Origin: Megachile rotundata
Taxonomy: Eukaryota > Arthropoda > Insecta > Hymenoptera > Megachilidae
Assembly: GCF_050947335.1 (NCBI RefSeq)
Contig: NW_027473506.1
Span: 62,001-126,000, forward strand
DNA length: 64,000 nucleotides
Direction: 5' to 3'
Notes under the pieces: generated by a model
The model's database searches: none
What the model was told of the DNA's origin: nothing
The model's input: only the letters and a program-made list of their open reading frames with translations
Program-made: the position numbers and the translations under genes
Shown: positions 1 to 13,700 of the stretch, piece after piece
How the letters are laid out: each line of letters begins with the position of its first letter
Position numbering within the stretch: position 1 is the first letter of the stretch

Positions 1-224
1 TTATTAGCCATATTATGGTTATATGACCGATAGAACGACAATTACTATGCTTATTACTCTTATTATTATCAATCTAACTCATATTACTAGCCATATTATG
101 CTCATATGATCGATAGGACGACAATTACTATACTCATTACTCTCATTATTATCAATCGAACTCATATTATTAGCCATATTATGGTTATATGACCGATAGA
201 ACGACAATCACTATACTTATTACT

Positions 225-1772
225 CGTATTATTATCAATCTAGCTCATATTATTAACCATATTATGCAGACATGATCGATAGAACTACAACTACTCTACT
301 CATTACTCTTATTATTATCAATCTAACTCATATTATTAGCCATATTATGCTTATGTGATCAATAGAACGACAATTACTATACTTTTTACTCTGATTATTA
401 TCAATCTAACTCATATTATTAGCCATACTATGCTTATATGATCGATAGAACGACAATTACTATACTTATTACTCTTATTATTATCAACCTAACTCATATT
501 ATTAGCCTAATTATGCTTATATGATCGATAGAACGACAATTACTATACTCATTACTCTTACTACTATCAATCTAACTCATATTATTAGCCATTTTATGCT
601 TATATGATCGATAGAACGACAATTACTATACTTATTACTCTCATTATTATCAATCTAACTCATACTATTAGCCATATTATGGTTATATGACCGATCGAAC
701 GACAATTACTATACTTATTACTTTTATTATTATCAATCTAACTCATATTATTAGCCATATTATGCTTATATGATCGATAGAACGACAATTACTATACTTA
801 TTACTCTCATTATTATCAATCTAACTCATACTATTAGCCATATTATGGTTATATGACCGATAGAACGACAATTACTATGCTTATTACTCTTATTATTATC
901 AATCTAACTCATATTACTAGCCATATTATGCTCATATGATCGATAGGACGACAATTACTATACTCATTACTCTTATTATTATCAATCCAACTCATATTAT
1001 TAGTCATATTATGGTTATATGACCGATAGAACGGCAATTACTATACTTATTACACTTACTATTATCAATCTAACTCATATTATTAGCCATATTATGGTTA
1101 TATAACCGATAGAACGACAACTACTATACTTATTACTCTTATTATTATCAATCTAACTCATATTATTAGCCATATTATGCTCATATGATCGATAGGACGA
1201 CAATTACTATACTCATTACTCTTATTATTATCAATCGAACTCATATTATTAGCCATTTTATGCTTATATGATCGGTAGCACGATAATTACTATACTTATT
1301 ACACTTATTATTATCAATCTAACTCAAATTATTAGCCATATTATGCTTATATGATCGATAGAACTACAATTACTATACTTATTACTCTTATTATTATCAA
1401 TCTAGCTCATATTATTAACCATATTATGCAGACATGATCGATAGAACTACAACTACTATACTCATTACTCTTATTATTATCAATCTAACTCATATTATTA
1501 GCCATATTATGCTTATGTGATCAATAGAACGACAATTACTATACTTTTTACTCTGATTATTATCAATCTAACTCATATTATTAGCCATACTATGCTTATA
1601 TGATCGATAGAACGACAATTACTATACTTATTACTCTTATTATTATCAACCTAACTCATATTATTAGCCTAATTATGCTTATATAATCGATAGAACGACA
1701 ATTACTATACTCATTACTCTTACTACTATCAATCTAACTCATATTATTAGCCATTTTATGCTTATATGATCG
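225..1772 (+). repeat. 14-monomer (1162-bp) repeat, two copies, with a third at 5.3 kb
   Basis: The block of about 385 bp at 225–610 recurs at 1387–1772 (offset 1162 = 14 x 83) and again at about 5288–5673 (offset 5063 = 61 x 83). Diagnostic matches are GCAGACATG at 266, 1428 and 5329, and the unusual GCCTAATTATG at 505, 1667 and 5568. The second and third copies share GATCGAGAG at their right ends, where the first has GATCGATAG. The later copies are therefore closer to each other than to the first. Confidence 0.8.
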
Positions 1773-1909
1773 AGAGAACGACAATTACTATACTTATTAC
1801 ACTCACTATTATCAATCTAACTCATATTATTAACCATATTATGCTTATATGATCGACAGAACGTCAATTACTATACTTATTACACTAACTATTATCAATC
1901 TAACTCATA
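1744..1909 (+). repeat. Possible precursor of the four-monomer module
   Basis: Two consecutive units resemble the middle pair of the module that dominates from 8.1 kb. Unit 1744–1826 has CCATTTTATG and TTACACTCAC but carries GATCGAGAG in place of GATCGGGAG. Unit 1827–1909 has TTAACC, GATCGACAG and TTACACTAAC, with GAACGTC in place of GAACGAC. This is the only such pair I noticed left of 8 kb. It may be the ancestral form or a diverged early copy; sequence alone does not give direction. Confidence 0.55.
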
Positions 1910-2489
1910 TTATTAGCCATATTATGCTTATATGATCGATAGAACGACAATTACTATACTTTTTACTCTTATTATTATCAATCTAACTCATATTATTTGC
2001 CATATTATGCTTATATGATCGATAGGACGACAATTACTATACTCATTACTCTTATTATTATCAATCTAACTCATATTATTAGCCATATTATGCTTACATG
2101 ATCGATAGGACGACAATTAGTATACTCATTACTCTTATTATTATCAATCTAACTCATATTATTAGCCATATTATGCTTATATGATCGATAGGACGACAAT
2201 TACTATACTCATTACTCTTATTATTATCACTCTAACTCATATTATTAGCCATATTATGCTTATATGATCGATAGAACGACAATTACTCTTCTTATTACTC
2301 TCATTATTATCAATCTAACTCATATTATTAGCCATATTATGGTTATATGACCGATAGAACGACAATTACTATGCTTATTACTCTTATTATTATCAATCTG
2401 ACTCATATTACTAGCCATATTATGCTCATATGATCGATAGGACGACAATTACCATACTCATTACTCTTATTATTATCAATCGAACTCAT

Positions 2490-3534
2490 ATTATTAGCCA
2501 TTTTATGCTTATATGATCGGTAGCACGGTAATTACTATACTTATTACACTTATTATTATCAATCTAACTCAAATTATTAGCCACATTATGCTTATATGAT
2601 CGATAGAACTACAATTACTATACTTATTACTCTTATTATTATCAATATAGCTCATATTATTAACCATATTATGCAGACATGATCGATAGAACTACAACTA
2701 CTATACTCATTACTCTTATTATTATCAATCTAACTCATATTATTAGCCATATTATGCTTATGTGATCAATAGAACGACAATTACTATACTTACTACTCTT
2801 ATTATTATCAATCTAACTCATATTACTAGCCATATTATGCTCATATGATCGATAGGACGACAATTACTATACTCATTACTCTTATTATTATCAATCGAAC
2901 TCACATTATTAGCCATTTTATGCTTATATGATCGATACAACGACAATTACTATACTTTTTACTCTGATTATTATCAATCTAACTCATATTATTAGCCATA
3001 CTATGCTTATATGGTCGATAGAACGACAATTACTATACTTATTACTCTTATTATTATCAATCTATCTCATATTATTAGCCATTTTATGCTTATATGATCG
3101 GTAGCACGGTAATTACTATACTTATTACACTTATTATTATCAATCTAACTCAAATTATTAGCCACATTATGCTTATATGATCGATAGAACTACAATTACT
3201 ATACTTATTACTCTTATTATTATCAATATAGCTCATATTATTAACCATATTATGCAGACATGATCGATAGAACTACAACTACTATACTCATTACTCTTAT
3301 TATTATCAATCTAACTCATATTATTAGCCATATTATGCTTATGTGATCAATAGAACGACAATTACTATACTTACTACTCTTATTATTATCAATCTAACTC
3401 ATATTACTAGCCATATTATGCTCATATGATCGATAGGACGACAATTACTATACTCATTACTCTTATTATTATCAATCGAACTCACATTATTAGCCATTTT
3501 ATGCTTATATGATCGATACAACGACAATTACTAT
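2490..3534 (+). repeat. 7-monomer (581-bp) tandem duplication
   Basis: About 464 bp at 2490–2953 recurs at 3071–3534, an offset of exactly 581 bp (7 x 83). Shared private variants are TAGCACGGTAATT (2521 and 3102), GCAGACATG (2673 and 3254), TCACATTATTAGCC (2901 and 3482) and GATACAACGAC just before the right break. After the breakpoint the first copy continues with CTTTTTACTCTG and the second with CTCACAACTC. The copies are nearly identical across the interval, so the event looks local and recent relative to its surroundings. Confidence 0.85.
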
Positions 3535-6500
3535 ACTCACAACTCTTATTATTATCAATCTAACTCATATTATTAGCCATATTATGCTTATGTGATCAAT
3601 AGAACGACAATTACTATACTTTTTACTCTGATTATTATCAATCTATCTCATATTATTAGCCATACTATGCTTATATGATCGATAGAACGACAATTACTCT
3701 GCTTATTACTCTTATTATTATCAATCTAACTCATATTATTAGCCATATTATGCTTATATGATCGATAGAACGACAATTACAATACTCATTACTCTTATTA
3801 TTATCAATCTAACTCATATTATTAGCCATATTATGCTTATATGATCGATAGAACGACAATTACTATACTTATTACTCTCATTATTATCAATCTAACTCAT
3901 ACTATTAGCCATATTATGGTTATATGACCGATAGAACGACAATTACTATACTTATTACTTTTATTATTATCAATCTAACTCATATTATTAGCCATATTAT
4001 GCTTATATGATCGATAGAACGACAATTACTATACTTATTACTCTCATTATTATCAATCTAACTCATACTATTAGCCATATTATGGTTATATGACCGATAG
4101 AACGACAATTACTATGCTTATTACTCTTATTATTATCAATCTAACTCATATTACTAGCCATATTATGCTCATATGATCGATAGGACGACAATTACTGTAC
4201 TCATTACTCTTATTATTATCAATCCAACTCATATTATTAGTCATATTATGGTTATATGACCGATAGAACGACAATTACTATACTTATTACACTTATTATT
4301 ATCAATCTAACTCATATTATTAGCCATATTATGGTTATATAACCGATAGAACGACAACTACTATACTTATTACTCTTATTATTATCAATCTAACTCATAT
4401 TATTAGCCATATTATGCTCATATGATCGATAGAACGACAATTACTCTACTTATTACTCTCATTATTATCAATCTAACTCATATTATTAGCCATATTATGG
4501 TTATATGACCGATAGAACGACAATTACTATGCTTATTACTCTTATTATTATCAATCTAACTCATATTACTAGCCATATTATGATCATATGATCGATAGGA
4601 CGACAATTACCATACTCATTACTCTTATTATTATCAATCGAACTCATATTATTAGCCATTTTATGCTTATATGATCGGTAGCACGATAATTACTATACTT
4701 ATTACACTTATTATTATCAATCTAACTCAAATTATTAGCCATATTATGCTTATGTGATCGATAGAACTGCAATTACTATACTTATTACTCTTATTATTAT
4801 CAATCTAACTCATACTATTAACCATATTATGCAGATATGATCGATAGAACTACAACTACTATACTCATTACTCTTATTATGATCAATCTAACTCATATTG
4901 TTAGCCATATTCTGCTTACATGATTGATAGAACGACAATTACTATACTTATTACACTCATTGTTATCAATCTAACTCATATTATTAACCATATTATGCTT
5001 AAATGATCGATAGAACGACAATTACTACACTCATTACTCTTATTATTATCAATCTAACTCATATTGTTAGCCATATTATGCTTATATGATCGATGGAACG
5101 ACAATTACTATACTTATTACTCTTATTATTATCAATCTAACTCATATTATTAGCCATACTATGCTTATATGATCGATAGAACGAAAATTACTATACTTAT
5201 TACTGTTATTATTATCAACCTAACTCATATTATTAGCCATATTATGCTTATATGATCGATAGAACGACAATTACTATACTTATTACTCTTATTATTATCA
5301 ATCTAGCTCATATTATTAACCATATTATGCAGACATGATCGATAGAACTACAACTACTATACTCATTACTCTTATTATTATCAATCTAACTCATATTATT
5401 AGCCATATTATGCTTATGTGATCAATAGAACGACAATTACTATACTTTTTACTCTGATTATTATCAATCTAACTCATATTATTAGCCATACTATGCTTAT
5501 ATGATCGATAGAACGACAATTACTATACTTATTACTCTTATTATTATCAACCTAACTCATATTATTAGCCTAATTATGCTTATATGATCGATAGAACGAC
5601 AATTACTATACTCATTACTCTTACTACTATCAATCTAACTCATATTATTAGCCATTTTATGCTTATATGATCGAGAGAACGACAATTACTCTACTTATTA
5701 CTCTCATTATTATCAATCTAACTCATATTATTAGCCATATTATGGTTATATGACCGATAGAACGACAATTACTATACTTATTACTCTTATTATTATCAAT
5801 CTAACTCATATTATTAGCCATATTATGGTTATATAACCGATAGAACGACAACTACTATACTTATTACTCTTATTATTATCAATCTAACTCATATTATTAG
5901 CCATATTATGCCTATATGATCGATAGAACGACAATTACTCTACTTATTACTCTCATTATTATCAATCTAACTCATATTATTAGCCATATTATGTTTATAT
6001 GACCGATAGACCGACAATTACTATGCTTATTACTCTTATTATTATCAATCTAACTCATATTACTAGCCATATTATGCTCATATGATCGATAGGACGACAA
6101 TTACTATACTCATTACACTTATTATTATCAATCGAACTCATATTATTAGCCATATTATGGTTATATGACCGATAGAACGACAATTACAATACTTATTACT
6201 CTTATTATTATCAATCTAACTCATATTATTAGCCATATTATGCTTATATGATCGATAGAACGACAATTACAATACTCATTACTCTTATTATTATCAATCT
6301 AACTCATATTATTAGCCATATTATGCTTATATGATCGATAGAACGACAATTACTATACTTATTACTCTCATTATTATCAATCTAACTCATACTATTAGCC
6401 ATATTATGGTTATATGACCGATAGAACGACAATTACTATACATATTACTTTTATTATTATCAATCTAACTCATATTATTAGCCATATTATGCTTATATGA

Positions 6501-7553
6501 TCGATAGAACGACAACTACTATACTTATTACTCTCATTATTATCAATCTAACTCATACTATTAGCCATATTATGGTTATATGACCGATAGAACGACAATT
6601 ACTATGCTTATTACTCTTATTATTATCAATCTAACTCATATTACTAGCCATATTATGCTCATATGATCGATAGGACGACAATTACTATACTCATTACTCT
6701 TATTATTATCAATCGAACTCATATTATTAGCCATATTATGGTTATATGACCGATAGAACGACAATTACAATACTTATTACTCTTATTATTATCAATCTAA
6801 CTCATATTATTAGCCATATTATGCTTATATGATCGATAGAACGACAATTACTATACTTTTTACTCTTATTATTATCAATCTAACTCATATTATTAGCCAT
6901 TTTATGCTTATATGATCGGTAGCACGATAATTACTATACTTATTACACTTATTAATATCAATCTAACTCAAATTATTAGCCACATTATGCTTATATGATC
7001 GATAGAACTACAATTACTATACTTATTACTCTTATTATTATCAATCCAGCTCATATTATTAACCATATTATGAAGACATGATCGATAGAACTACAACTAC
7101 TATACTCATTACTCTTATTATTATCAATCTAACTCATATTATTAGCCATATTATGCTTATGTGATCAATAGAACGACAATTACTATACTTTTTACTCTGA
7201 TTATTATCAATCTAACTCATATTATTAGCCATATTATGGTTATATAACCGATAGAACGACAACTACTATACTTATTACTCTTATTATTATCAATCTAACT
7301 CATATTATTAGCCATATTATGCTTATATGATCGATAGAACGACAATTACTCTACTTATTAATCTCATTATTATCAATCTAACTCATATTACTAGCCATAT
7401 TATGCTCATATGATCGATAGGACGACAATTACTATACTCATTACTCTTATTATTATCAATCTAACTCATATTATTAGCCATATTATGCTTATGTGATCAA
7501 TAGAACGACAATTACTATACTTACTACTCTTATTATTATCAACCTAACTCATA

Positions 7554-7636
7554 TTATTAGCCATATTATGCTTATATGATCGATAGAACGACAATTACTA
7601 TACTTATTACTCTTATTATTATCAATCTAACTCATA
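7554..7636 (+). repeat. Reference monomer (matches the by-eye consensus)
   Basis: This single 83-bp unit matches the commonest base I see at each position, so it serves as a reference. It has 20 G/C bases. There are two CpGs, at unit positions 28–29 (inside the palindrome ATCGAT) and 36–37 (GAACGAC). The rest is A+T-rich, with TTA/ATTA steps in positions 41–70 and 81–16 of the next unit. The differences that define subtypes fall mostly in unit positions 28–35 (GATCGATAG versus GATCGGGAG, GATCGACAG, GATCGGTAG, GATCGAGAG) and 50–66 (TTATTACTC, TCATTACTC, TTACACTCAC, TTACACTAAC). Confidence 0.9.
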
Positions 7637-8134
7637 TTATTAGCCATACTATGCTTATATGATCGATAGAACGACAATTACTATACTTATTACTCTTATT
7701 ATTATCAACCTAACTCATATTATTCTCCATATTATGCTTATATGATCGATAGAACGACAATTACTATACTTATTGCTCTTATTATTATCAATCTAACTCA
7801 TATTATTAGCCATATTGTGCTTATATGATCGACAGAACGCCAATTACTATACTCATTACTCTTATTATTATCAATCTAACTCATATTATTAGCCATATTA
7901 TGTTTATATGATCGATAGAACGACAATTACTATACTCACTACTCTTATTATTATCAATCTAACTATTATTATTAGACATATTATGCTTATGTGATCGATA
8001 GAACGACAATTACTATACTTATTACTCTTATTATTATCAATCTAACTCATATTATTAGCCATACTATGCTTATATGATCGATAGAACGACAATTACTATA
8101 CTTATTACTCTTATTATTATCAACCTAACTCATA

Positions 8135-8466
8135 TTATTAGCCATATTATGCTTATATGATCGATAGAACGACAATTACTATACTCATTACTCTTACTAT
8201 TATCAATCTAACTCATATTATTAGCCATTTTATGCTTATATGATCGGGAGAACGACAATTACTATACTTATTACACTCACTATTATCAATCTAACTCATA
8301 TTATTAACCATATTATGCTTATATGATCGACAGAACGACAATTACTATACTTATTACACTAACTATTATCAATCTAACTCATATTATTAGCCATATTATG
8401 CTTATATGATCGATAGAACGACAATTACTATACTCATTACTCATACTATTATCAATCTAACTCATA
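8135..8466 (+). repeat. Four-monomer core module (332 bp), reference copy
   Basis: Four consecutive 83-bp units form a module that recurs many times between 8.1 and 63.1 kb. Unit e (8135–8217) has GATCGATAG with TCATTACTCTTACTATT. Unit b (8218–8300) has CCATTTTATG, GATCGGGAG and TTACACTCACTATT. Unit c (8301–8383) has TTAACC, GATCGACAG and TTACACTAACTATT. Unit d (8384–8466) has GATCGATAG with TCATTACTCATACTATT. Other intact copies include 9213–9544 and 46795–47126. The order e-b-c-d is kept almost everywhere, often followed by another e-b. This makes 332 bp the basic higher-order unit of the right-hand domain. Confidence 0.88.
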
Positions 8467-8633
8467 TTATTAGCCATATTATGCTTATATGATCGATAGA
8501 ACGACAATTACTATACTCATTACTCTTACTATTATCAATCTAACTCATATTATTAGCCATTTTATGCTTATATGATCGGGAGAACTTCAATTACTATACT
8601 TATTACACTCACTATTATCAATCTAACTCATAT

Positions 8634-10530
8634 TATGAGCCATTTTATGCTTATATGATCGAGAGAACGACAATTACTATGCTCACTACTCTTATTATTA
8701 TCAATCTAACTCATATTATTAACCATATTATGCTTATATGATCGATAGAACGACAATTACTATAGTTTTTACTCTTATTATTATCAATCTAACTCATATT
8801 ATTAGCCATATATGCGTATATGATCGGTAGAACGATAATTACTATACTTATTACTCTTAATATTATCAATCTAACACATATTAATAATCATATTATGCTT
8901 ATATGAGCAATAGAACTACAATTACTATACTTATTACACTCACTATTATCAATCTAACTCATATTATTAGCCATATTATGCTTATATGATCGACAGAACG
9001 ACAATTACTATACTTATTACACTAACTATTATCAATCTAACTCATATTATTAGCCATATTATGCTTATATGATCGGTAGAACGATAATTACTATACTTAT
9101 TTCTCTTATTATTATCAATCTAACTCATATTATTAGCCACATTATGCTTATATGATCGATAGAACGACAATTACTATACTTATTGCTCTTATTATTATCA
9201 ACCTAACTCATATTATTAGCCATATTATGCTTATATGATCGATAGAACGACAATTACTATACTCATTACTCTTACTATTATCAATCTAACTCATATTATT
9301 AGCCATTTTATGCTTATATGATCGGGAGAACGACAATTACTATACTTATTACACTCACTATTATCAATCTAACTCATATTATTAACCATATTATGCTTAT
9401 ATGATCGACAGAACGACAATTACTATACTTATTACACTAACTATTATCAATCTAACTCATATTATTAGCCATATTATGCTTATATGATCGATAGAACGAC
9501 AATTACTATACTCATTACTCATACTATTATCAATCTAACTCATATTATTAGCCATATTATGCTTATATGATCGATAGAACGACAATTACTATACTCATTA
9601 CTCTTACTATTATCAATCTAACTCATATTATTAGCCATTTTATGCTTATATGATCGGGAGAACGACAATTACTATACTTATTACACTCACTATTATCAAT
9701 CTAACTCATATTATTAACCATATTATGCTTATATGATCGACAGAACGACAATTACTATACTTATTACAACTAACTATTATCAATCTAACTCATATTATTA
9801 GCCATATTATGCTTATATGATCGATAGAACGACAATTACTATACTTATTGCTCTTATTATTATCAATCTAACTCATATTATTAGCCATATTGTGCTTATA
9901 TGATCGACAGAACGCCAATTACTATACTCATTACTCTTATTATTATCAATCTAACTCATATTATTAGCCATTTTATGCTTATATGATCGGGAGAACGACA
10001 ATTACTATACTTATTACACTCACTATTATCAATCTAACTCATATTATTAACCATATTATGCTTATATGATCGACAGAACGACAATGACTATACTTATTAC
10101 ACTAACTATTATCAATCTAACTCATATTATTAGCCATATTATGCTTATATGATCGATAGAACGACAATTACTATACTCATTACTCATACTATTATCAATC
10201 TAACTCATATTATGAGCCATTTTATGCTTATATGATCGAGAGAACGACAATTACTATGCTCACTACTCTTATTATTATCAATCTAACTCATATTATTAGC
10301 CATATTATGCTTATATAATCGATAGAACGACAATTACTATAGTTTTTACTCTTATTATTATCAATCTAACTCATATTATTAGCCATATATGCGTATATGA
10401 TCGGTAGAACGATAATTACTATACTTATTACTCTTAATATTATCAATCTAACACATATTAATAATCATATTATGCTTATATGAGCAATAGAACTACAATT
10501 ACTATACTTATTACACTCACTATTATCAAT
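8634..10530 (+). repeat. 19-monomer (1577-bp) offset repeat
   Basis: The string TATGAGCCATTTTATG followed by GATCGAGAG occurs at 8634 and 10211, and the 82-bp cassette at 8809 and 10386. Both pairs are exactly 1577 bp (19 x 83) apart. One unit between them loses a base (the 82-bp unit) and another gains one (TTACAACTAAC near 9770), so the total comes back into register. The same TATGAGCC-cassette block appears again near 12.03–12.30 kb. Confidence 0.75.
8799..8963 (+). repeat. Cassette with an 82-bp monomer, reference copy
   Basis: Two linked, strongly marked units. The first (8799–8880) is 82 bp because CATATTATGCTT has become CATATATGCGT. It also carries GATCGGTAG, GATAATT in place of GACAATT, and TCTTAATATTATC. 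The second (8881–8963) starts TTAATAATCATATT and has ATGAGCAATAGAACTAC. I find the TATATGCG motif 15 times: at 8809, 10386, 12211, 13704, 16525, 18018 and about 20587, then 24737, 26230, 28055, 31125, 32618, 35937, 38674 and 45644. Neighbours are often 1493 bp apart (18 monomers less one base). A sister form with TATATGCTTA occurs five times (near 19.26, 22.00, 34.36, 37.85 and 41.66 kb). The cassette is an excellent marker for tracing copies. Confidence 0.88.
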
Positions 10531-10739
10531 CTAACTCATATTATTAACCATATTATGCTTATATGATCGGTAGAACGATAATTACTATACTTATTTCTCT
10601 TATTATTATCAATCTAACTCATATTATTAGCCACATTATGCTTATATGATCGATAGAACGGCAATTACTATACTTATTGCTCTTATTATTATCAACCTAA
10701 CTCATATTATTAGCCATATTATGCTTATATGATCGATAG

Positions 10740-13700
10740 AACGACAATTACTATACTCATTACTCTTACTATTATCAATCTAACTCATATTATTAGCCAT
10801 TTTATGCTTATATGATCGGGAGAACGACAATTACTATACTTATTACACTCACTATTATCAATCTAACTCATATTATTAACCATATTATGCTTATATGATC
10901 GACAGAACGACAATTACTATACTTATTACACTAACTATTATCAATCTAACTCATATTATTAGCCATATTATGCTTATATGATCGATAGAACGACAATTAC
11001 TATACTCATTACTCATACTATTATCAATCTAACTCATATTATTAGCCATATTATGCTTATATGATCGATAGAACGACAATTACTATACTCATTACTCTTA
11101 CTATTATCAATCTAACTCATATTATTAGCCATTTTATGCTTATATGATCGGGAGAAGGACAATTACTATACTTATTACACTCACTATTATCAATCTAACT
11201 CATATTATTAACCATATTATGCTTATATGATCGACAGGACGACAATTACTATACTTATTACACTAACTATTATCAATCTAACTCATATTATTAGCCATAT
11301 TATGCTTATATGATCGATAGAACGACAATTACTATACTTATTGCTCTTATTATTATCAATCTAACTCATATTATTAGCCATATTGTGCTTATATGATCGA
11401 CAGAACGCCAATTACTATACTCATTACTCTTATTATTATCAATCTAACTCATATTATTAGCCATATTATGCTTATATGATCGATAGAACGACAATTACTA
11501 TACTCACTACTCTTATTATTATCAATCTAACTATTATTATTAGACATATTATGCTTATGTGATCGATAGAACGACAATTACTATACTTATTACTCTTATT
11601 ATTATCAATCTAACTCATATTATTAGCCATACTATGCTTATATGATCGATAGAACGACAATTACTATACTTATTACTCTTATTATTATCAACCTAACTCA
11701 TATTATTAGCCATATTATGCTTATATGATCGATAGAACGACAATTACTATACTCATTACTCTTACTATTATCAATCTAACTCATATTATTAGCCATTTTA
11801 TGCTTATATGATCGGGAGAACGACAATTACTATACTTATTACACTCACTATTATCAATCTAACTCATATTATTAACCATATTATGCTTATATGATCGACA
11901 GAACGACAATGACTATACTTATTACACTAACTATTATCAATCTAACTCATATTATTAGCCATATTATGCTTATATGATCGATAGAACGACAATTACTATA
12001 CTCATTACTCATACTATTATCAATCTAACTCATATTATGAGCCATTTTATGCTTATATGATCGAGAGAACGACAATTACTATGCTCACTACTCTTATTAT
12101 TATCAATCTAACTCATATTATTAGCCATATTATGCTTATATGATCGATAGAACGACAATTACTATAGTTTTTACTCTTATTATTATCAATCTAACTCATA
12201 TTATTAGCCATATATGCGTATATGATCGGTAGAACGATAATTACTATACTTATTACTCTTAATATTATCAATCTAACACATATTAATAATCATATTATGC
12301 TTATATGAGCAATAGAACTACAATTACTATACTTATTACACTCACTATTATCAATCTAACTCATATTATTAGCCATATTATGCTTATATGATCGACAGAA
12401 CGACAATTACTATACTTATTACACTAACTATTATCAATCTAACTCATATTATTAGCCATATTATGCTTATATGATCGGTAGAACGATAATTACTATACTT
12501 ATTTCTCTTATTATTATCAATCTAACTCATATTATTAGCCACATTATGCTTGTATGATCGGTGGAACGATAATTACAATACTTATTACTCTTATTATTAT
12601 CAATCTAACTCATATTATTAGCCATATTATGCTTATATGACCGATCGAACTACAATTACTATACATATTACTCTTATTATTATCAATCTAGCTCATATTA
12701 TTAACCATATTATGCAGATATGATCGAGAGAACTACAAGTACTATACTCATGACTCTTATTATTATCAATCTAACTAATATTATTAGCCATATTATGCTT
12801 GTATGATCGGTAGAACGATAATTACTATACTTATTACTCTTATTATTATCAATCTAACTCATATTATTAGCCATATTATGCTTATATGATCGATAGAACG
12901 ACAATTACTATACTCATTACTCTTATTATTATCAATCTAACTCATATTATTAGCCATATTATGCTTATATGATCGATAGAACGACAATTACTATACTCAC
13001 AACTCTTATTATTATCAATCTAACTAATATTATTAGCCACATTATGCTTATATGATCGATAGAACTACAATTACTATACTTATTACTCTTGTTATTATCA
13101 ATCTAGCTCATATTATTAACCATATTATGCAGACATGATCGATAGAACTACAACTACTATACTCATTACTCTTATTATTATCAATTTAACTCATATTATT
13201 AGCCATATTATGCTTATGTGATCGATAGAACGACAATTACTATACTTATTACTCCTATTATTATGAATCAAACTCATATTATTAGCCATACTATGCTTAT
13301 ATGATCGATGGAACGACAATTACTATGCTCACCACTTTTATTATTATCAATCTAACTCATATTATTAGCCATATTATGCTTATGTGATCGATAGAACGAC
13401 AATTACTATACTTATTGCTCATATTATTATCAATCTAACTCATATTATTAGCCATATTCTGCTTATATGATCGATAGGACGACAATTACTATACTCATTA
13501 CTCTTATTGTTATCAATCTAACTCATATTATTAGCCATATTATGCTTATATGATCGACAGAACGACAATTACTATACTTAATACACTAACTATTATCAAT
13601 CTAACTCATATTATTAGCCATATTATGCTTATATGATCGATAGAACGACAATTACTATAGTCTTTACTCTTATTATTATCAATCTAACTCATATTATTAG

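Larger units (their letters stand above)
597..4432 (+). repeat. 39-monomer-offset duplication (597–1195 and 3834–4432)
   Basis: About 600 bp is repeated at an offset of 3237 bp (39 x 83). Diagnostic bases are CTTATTACTTTTATT (ACTTTT at 720 and 3957), the surrounding TCATACTATTAGCC units, ATGGTTATATGACCG and GGTTATATAACCG. A third, shorter copy lies at about 6324–6710 (ACTTTT at 6447, a further 2490 bp = 30 x 83). The copies are interspersed rather than adjacent, as expected from repeated unequal exchange followed by further duplication of the flanks. Confidence 0.78.
1..7300 (+). repeat. Heterogeneous proximal domain of the array
   Basis: This part uses monomer types that I do not find further right. 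Examples are units with ATGGTTATATGACCG (last seen near 7.23 kb as GGTTATATAACCG), CTCATATGATCGATAGG, GATCAATAG after CTTATGTG, and GCAGACATGATCG (relatives with GCAGATATG or GCAGACATG persist at lower density). It contains no 82-bp monomer: unit starts stay in exact 83-bp register throughout. The GATCGGGAG subtype that dominates from 8.2 kb on is absent. Neighbouring units differ more from each other than in the right half. An older or less homogenised zone, perhaps nearer an array edge, is a reasonable inference but is not shown. Confidence 0.75.

Noticed and set aside
8218..8300. CENP-B box in GATCGGGAG-type units
   Set aside because: The CGGG core is present, but the required TTCG and A at the fixed spacing upstream are not, on either strand. 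No match to the known box pattern.
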